DNA of 64,000 bases from Drosophila pseudoobscura (lineage: Eukaryota > Arthropoda > Insecta > Diptera > Drosophilidae): the NCBI RefSeq assembly GCF_009870125.1, contig NC_046680.1:18309501-18373500 (forward strand), given 5' to 3'. Under the pieces are notes generated by a model that made no database searches, was not told where the DNA came from, and was given only the letters and a program-made list of their open reading frames with translations. Shown here piece by piece: positions 57,592 to 64,000 of the stretch (its first letter is position 1; the number at the start of each line of letters is the position of its first letter). The translations under genes and the position numbers were made by a program.

Positions 57592-60500
57592 GTAAGTGAA
57601 TATCAAAAGGAAAACCCCCTCAAAACCCCCTACAGAGCATCTACATATGTATGCATAAAGCCAAATTTCCTTATTCAGAATTAATTAAGTTTTCCAATAA
57701 TTTTCATATTGATCAAATTGGACGTATTCCACCTGTAAGGCAACCATTGATTGACAGCTGACGTCACGAAAATTTCCTATACATTTTGCGAAAAACTTTC
57801 GTATGTTCGCATATTCATATTTCTCTTTGTTAAGACATTTCCTTCCCTAGGAATATACACATTTATGAATCATATCGCTGGGGCACTTTAAGATTCTAGT
57901 AGAGGCAGGGGGGGAGGGAGACCTTTGTTTTATTCAATCATTTACAATATGGCATAATTGGTGTTGTCATCTGTCGGGCTATTTTTGGGCACTAATGCTT
58001 TGAAAATGATTGAGATATCCGTTCAAGTTTTCACTCTCCAATTGGCGCTTTATATCTAATTAGTTTACAAAAGGCTCAAATTGTTCAAATGCGGCGAATA
58101 GAAACAAACAAAAAAACAAACAAACAAACATTCATAGAAACAATGATCCCAGCAGCAGGTGAATTTTCAATTTCTGAAATTTAAATGTTTTTTTTTAGAA
58201 TATTTTTGTCTCATCTTCCGTTTGTGACGCACGTATTTATGTATTTGTGCGCATATACAGTAGGTTCAAAAAGTGCTTATACAATGGAAGAAAGAAGGCT
58301 TTTCAATGGTTATCTTAAGTTGTTCCGCCTGTCCCCCACTTGTAAATCCTGATTATAAAACATAGATGAATTCTACAAAGTTGCGAAAAATCTTTGATAA
58401 CTCTTATCCTATCCTAGCATCTTTTTAATGCCAGATAGCCGTAAGAAACTAACAAAAAATCAAAGAAAGATGCAAAAAATCATCAGATATCCTTAGGAAA
58501 GATAATTTATAGAGAGACTATAAATATACCATACGAGTATTTGGTTTGTTTCACGTTTTCGTCGCCTGATTTTGCACAATACCAGTGGCTGGGTGGCTCT
58601 CTGTTGCCTGGGGCTAAAAATAGAATGTATCTAAAGATGTGTTTGTGGCTCGTTGATTGTACGTTGGGGCCGAGGCGCCCCCATCATTGAGAGACGTGTG
58701 GCAGGTCAATTAGCGTAAATTAGACAGCGTGCCCCGCAAAATTGTCCACACAACAATTGCGCATGAGAGGCGTTCACTTAAATTTAATCTAAGGCTTTTG
58801 TTGCGCCACAATTGGCGTGCCTGTCCAGCCCCTAACAGCTTTTCGGCTTCGTCACGCACTTTAAACGGTCTGTCTGTCAACAGTTAAACGGCTCTTGTTG
58901 TAACTGGGCTTTGTCTTTGCCCGCCCATCGACACGAAGCATTTAGCTGTGAATCATCGATATTACCTGACAAAATGGCACGCAAAATAATTACGCAATAA
59001 TAGGTGCAAAAAATAATGAAGGGAGAAGCGTGACAAAGCTGAAGGGGGTGGGGGTGGGGGTGGGGGGGCAATGAAACGCTGACAAAACAGGCTTTAAACT
59101 TCCTTGAACTTCCGCTCTCGCAGGGACACGCACTCTCTCTCTCTGGGTCCCACTCTCCCACGCGCACTCTCTCTCACTCTCCCTCTCTCTCTTTCATGCA
59201 TCCATTCATTCATTCGCCTTCACGCACACAGTCTCTTTGCGGTCCCTTGCAAAAGCTTGAACCGGTGCATTTCTTATTCTCTCCTTGGAAAGCTTTGGCA
59301 AAGCTTTCACTTCAATGCCAACGCATGCGACAAGTTACATTGAACCCGCCGCCGCTCTCTGACTGCAGGTGCTTTTTGCTGTTGTTGTTGCTGTTGCACC
59401 CCGTTGCGCTTTGGCAAACTGACCTTGTTTCTGGCCCCACACCCCGCCCCACAAGCGCCCCTAAGCCCCGTCCCGCTCGGCTGACTGCTCGACATTCTGC
59501 TTCTTTTCAGTTTCTTTTCGCCGACTCAGTCAACTGGTGTCGGCACACCCCGCGAAGAATGGGGAGGCCTCCCTAATTGGGTTAGGCTTTTATTGTTTGT
59601 TCAAATTTCCCACAAAATATGCAGTTGGCCGCAAGCCAATTGGCTTTTCATCGACCTGTCAAAGCATTTGTTCGGCTAAATCATACAACTTACATTGCCG
59701 CTGAGGCTAATTACAACATCGGGATCCATTAAAACAAAGAAATGTTGATCAATTTCACATAATTTCAGCCTACTTATCGTGTTGGCGATTAGATTACTTT
59801 CCAAAGATCCATCCAGATATAGACCCTGCTGTACTTGAAAGCGATCTTAACTTCTGAGATTACTTTAGATTGTAGATAAGGCATTGACGTGATAGACAAT
59901 TTGGAAATACTCTGAACGTACTCCAGGTATGATGTCAGGCGATACGAAAGTGATACGTATACGTTTTTGTTGGGGCATGATTCATAATTCGAATTTGTTG
60001 GCCAGCAAAGAATATAAACCCTGGAATCTCTCCGTTCTAGTAACATGATAAACATACAAATTATGCTATTGCAACATTTTAAACAAATCGTTCCATTTCG
60101 AAGAGGAAAGAACTTCATTTCGGTTCCTGTTTATGTGAAAGAGCGGATTTTTACCCACAAATCTTCAATTACATTATTATTTCCGCTCCGAAATGTGTGC
60201 CTCAGCGAATTGCCACAATCCACAAATTCTTGCAAAACGAAAATATTGTGTTATGCGAGACTCCCTCACAGTTGTGGCCTCTCTGTGGGAACATTCTTGC
60301 TGCTAAAAGTCGCGCATGGGCAAAAGGCCAAGCACAGAAACTACGACGCAAATTGAAAATCAACAACAAACTACTTAAGTCCAGTTTTTGTTTTGAAATT
60401 AGAGCCACTTTTGGAGCGGAGTGGAGTTTGATGATGTGTTGAATGGATGAATGAAAGAGTTGCGCAGGCAAAAAGATGCCAAGAAGCAGAATTTCTAAAT

Positions 60501-62990
60501 GCTTTGGCGAAAAACGTAAACAATTTTTTGTTTTGCCAGAGACCCGAGACCTTCGAAGGCTCGCCCCTCATTCAGAAATTGCGTCATGCCCTTAATTTGA
60601 TTTAGTGCCCTAGCTCCCTGTCTCTGTCTCGGGCGGAAGGCAATTCAAGGACAGCCAGAAAGCCGGCATATCTGAAGCTTAGGCTTTGAGCTTGAGAGGC
60701 CAAAAGCTTTGCGTTCCATCCTGCGGGCATCTGGCAACGCTTGCCCCTGGACCTTCGTTTCAATGGCAATGTCAATGTCAATGCCAGGGTTCGGCAAACC
60801 TGTCCAAGCCGAAGGCTACTCCCCTTCCTATCCCCCTGCAACCCTGCGGCAAGGCGAGGCACTCCTCCGAACTGGGTAACCTTGAGGCAAGAGTTTTATG
60901 CAATCGAAGACGCAATAAGAACCGGCTCTCCCCCCTCCCCCTCCTCCTGGCTGACGATGTTTGTTTGCGTTGTGCTTTTGGGGTACTTGTGGCACGCCGC
61001 TCTCAAGTTCTAGTCCTTGAAACAGGCAGTAGCAGCAGCTCGGACTCTTGCATTCAAGGTCATAAAAATAGGGGTTGTTCTGCGGGATATACATATGTAC
61101 ATATATGTATATTGGGGGGTTGATTATAAGTGTGTCAGTGGTGCAACAACTTTCGATGCACAAAGGATGCAATTTGCTTTGGAAACCTGCTCTCAAAAGA
61201 ACCCGTTTCCATATCTGTAACACCACGGAGAGCTCCTCAGCGAACGAAAGATCAACACAGACGGTCCGTAGAGCTCAATTTTATGGATGTTAACAAAGAA
61301 ATGAAATGAACGATAAGAGCGTATACTATTTGTTTGCCTATCACTCACTCACGCCCATTATCCATTCCACATGCCCCATTCCCACATCGAGCTACGTTCA
61401 TGGCGCAAGCTACCCAAAACAAAGGCCCCCTTTGCAAAGCTCCCCCAGTGCTTATCATTCGAAACACCCGATGGCGATGGTACAGACTGCGACCAGACCC
61501 TCTCTTTGAAATGCTTAATCGGTTCGTCTTGTTGTTTCCCTCTACCTCCACCTCCATCTTCACCTCAACTCCTCTTCCTCTTCCCCTCTGTGTCTCTTTG
61601 CATTTTAAAAGTCAAAGCGGTTCCAAGCGGTTTGGTTGGGTTCTCTTTGGTTATGCTATTTCGTTATTCACTCTTCCACTTTTTGCCAAGTTGTTTTTTT
61701 ATAAAAAAAGAAGAAAGGGGAAGTATGCGAAAGGAAGTTTGTGGGAGTCTCCGATAGATACATAGATTCCGATACATTCAAAACTTATCCGAAATGTACC
61801 CGAAAAACCTCTGCTAAAGACATATTCCAATTCCCGAACAATATCCATTCCATCTTCAATATTTGTATACAATGAACAACCTTCAATACTTGGGTCTCTT
61901 AAATATGTACATATACAAAAATGCATTTATTTGCCCTATTTTATTCCCATTGTAAACTAGAACATAAACAAACTGTTCGAGGTCTCCATTAACGATTAGC
62001 TTTCGGCTTTTTCTTTTTGCGGATCCAAAAAGCTCCCCATCGTTCTTCCACTCTACCTTTTGTGCTGATTATTTGTTTACAAGTTGGTGTTTCTCTGTTG
62101 CTATTTCTGCTTCGCCTGCCTTTCCTAACACGATTATTATTATTGTTGTTTTCCGTTTCTCTCTCTCGCTCTCTCTCTCTCGTTTGGGTTTTTGGGTTCC
62201 AGCCTTATCGAGAACTCACCTTTTTTTTCGAACTGAGAGAGGGATTGATTATGGTCTCGTCTCACAGTCGAGCAATGTGCGTCATTCCCATGGAGGAATG
62301 ATCATTTGTACATATGTACATATGTATGTACATACGAGTATGTAATTCTCTTTCGCAAGCGTATTTTTTTTTTACAGATAAAACATGTTTTCAAATAAAG
62401 TATACATATATTTGCATACATATGTGTCTATTATTTCTCTCTCCTTCTACCCGTTCTCTTGTTTGGACAAACTTGCATTCCATTTGATTATTTTTGTAGC
62501 AGAGGCACGTGATCTAGTCAAATGGGTTGGTGAGCCTTATATAAAGAGCGTACTTCCATTACCATCTGTTTGCTCGCTGATAGCCGCAAAAGCCATCCAG
62601 TCAGCGATGACAATGAACAAAGCCATACCCTGTGCCTGTGCCTGATAAACGCGAAATTGACTCAGATGATTTGAGTGCCATTTAGGGGAACAGGAAGGGG
62701 GCGAGGGTAGAGATAGCGCAATTAAAACATTAATCTTTCAATTCTTGGTGCTTATATGTACGTAAACTCAGCTCTCGAGCATGTTTTATTTGCCTTCGGT
62801 CGTCTACAGATGTGAAAAGTATATTTACGAAAGCGTTTAGTAGTATTTCGGTAAATATTTGCAAATCAGAGATAGATTAAAACCCATCGTCGGACAGTTG
62901 GGTGGGATGAAATACGAGCAAATGGGTTGAGCAAGACGGTTTTGTTTTACAGATTTCGAAAGTTTTAAGTTTTTATCTGTTACCTGTTAA
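57592..62990. other. Probable large intron of Cables, no exon seen
   Basis: Starts at the Cables donor. Sequence is AT-rich with scattered simple repeats, GGGGGT at 59044-59068, CT runs at 59130-59192 and 62161-62182, and ACATATGT clusters at 61091-61110 and 62308-62335. ORFs are short and without coding character. The intron reading rests only on the missing downstream exons of Cables. Confidence 0.45.
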
Positions 62991-63004
62991 CAGTATGTAC
63001 ATAT

Positions 63005-63162
63005 GTATGTAGAAGATCTTTACAGTCCCTCCGTTAACGGCAACTGTTAGGCTGTGTACAGCTCTGTTAATTCCCTGCAGACAACAGAAAACAGTGCTGT
63101 TAAGGTACGGACATCACTGTTGTGTTCGGGAATTAACAGAACTGTAAAGATGTTCTACGTAC
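63005..63162. repeat. Nested inverted repeat
   Basis: Outer arms 63005-63026 and 63141-63162 pair at 20 of 22 positions. Inner arms 63063-63075 and 63128-63140 (TCTGTTAATTCCC) pair perfectly. The left side carries an extra 36 bases between outer and inner arm; the loop is 52 bases. It could be a small transposon relic or form an RNA hairpin. Confidence 0.75.
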
Positions 63163-64000
63163 CTACTGTTAGCTCTAGCCGATGTTAACATTATGTTATT
63201 TTCAGAAGTGACTGTTAATGGGGGATGTTCTTTTGAGAAAAATATACAATGCTTTGATTTCTTATAAATAGCTGCACAATTCGTTTATACTCTATTCATT
63301 TTCATTGAGAGTGCATGTTTTAGGTTCTGAAACACATTATTGCAGTAAGTTTTTTCTGCTCTACTTTTCCGATATTATTTTCGTGGCAATTCTTCAAATT
63401 CCCATTATGAATTCGTCAAACCCTATTGTTAAATATTGAAATTTTGTTTGTTTAAATGACAGGCGCCCAGCTCTGGATAGTTGGAGTTTCCGAAAAAATC
63501 CAAAATCCATAGTCAAGGTCTGACCGTCCGTTGCATTTGTGTGCGAGACCTGCAGCTTATGCTCCGTCTCGCTCTGGCCTAATCGGGCAATGTTATCAGC
63601 TCTCTCACACGCACACGAACACGCACACGCATGCACGCACACACTCATTAGCGAGTCAATAAGTTAGACGAAAGAGAAACACAAAAGCAAACGCACAAAA
63701 ATGTTTGTTGCGTTGCGGCCGACGAAGGGCCCATATTACATAAACATTTTGGAGGCTTCTTCTCCTGTCTCTGGCCTCTCCTGCCCTTTCGTCCCATGCT
63801 TCTTGTAAGCGGTAATAATCGTGTTTCGTTTGCTGGGCGCCTGTTAGAATGCTCCAACTAATTAACGGGTTATGACAGGCTTGGCGCCACCTCCATCATA
63901 ATTCCACTGGGAGCTGGCTGGGGTGTGGGGCGGCACAACTTGAAACTAATTAGCATCATCTAGTAGGGCTTTTTATAATCCCCAATTAGTTTACAGTTCA
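63163..64000. other. Non-coding stretch to the window end
   Basis: AT-rich, with a GC-richer patch of CACACGCACACGAACACGCA at about 63605-63645. No exon is seen; probably still Cables intron. Confidence 0.35.

Overview
The window looks like nuclear DNA of a Drosophila species. The evidence is three-fold: clear fly orthologues with short GT-AG introns of 64-80 nt; fly core-promoter motifs next to one gene; and non-coding DNA full of CA/GT, GA/CT and long poly(dG):(dC) runs. The gene set (fandango/Syf1, an S-Lap aminopeptidase-like gene, the Cables homologue and a Ly6 protein) recalls the 50-51 region of D. melanogaster chromosome 2R (Muller element C). The dense microsatellites would suit an obscura-group or similar species, but that is inference.

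Layout. Positions 1-30 kb hold no coding gene I can support. This stretch contains microsatellites, homopolymer G/C tracts, a 178-bp tandem repeat (6.04-6.52 kb), a 30-bp minisatellite (12.58 kb), GA-rich patches and one possible non-coding 5' exon (23.3 kb, minus). At 30.28-31.39 kb (minus) lies a two-exon gene for a shortened, diverged paralogue of the Paf1-complex subunit Cdc73/parafibromin. A short ORF starts 211 bp away in the opposite direction. At 35.0-36.3 kb there is a minus-strand candidate exon, part of which sits in a recent 546-bp tandem duplication with an expanded hexanucleotide. At 37.43-37.85 kb (plus) is an intronless 141-codon gene that resembles complex I subunit NDUFV3 at its C-terminus. 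At 41.03-41.80 kb (plus) is a four-exon Ly6/uPAR-type GPI-anchor protein. At 43.26-44.05 kb is an AT-rich array of five ~167-bp repeats.

The gene-dense part is 49.5-57.6 kb. It holds an M17 leucyl-aminopeptidase-like protein of the sperm (S-Lap) type that has lost nearly all catalytic residues (minus), the splicing factor fandango/Syf1/XAB2 (minus, three exons), and the first coding exon of the Cables (Cdk5/Abl substrate) homologue (plus), whose remaining exons lie beyond the window. From 57.6 to 64 kb I see no exon. This is probably Cables intron, with a nested inverted repeat and a cluster of TGTTA-type motifs near 63.0-63.2 kb.

The genes do not form one pathway. Three (Cdc73-like, NDUFV3-like, S-Lap-like) are diverged or degenerate copies of housekeeping proteins, a pattern often seen for male-germline genes in flies. 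Fandango is an essential spliceosome component. Every intron-exon call was made by eye from reading frame, splice signals and remembered protein families. No alignment was run.
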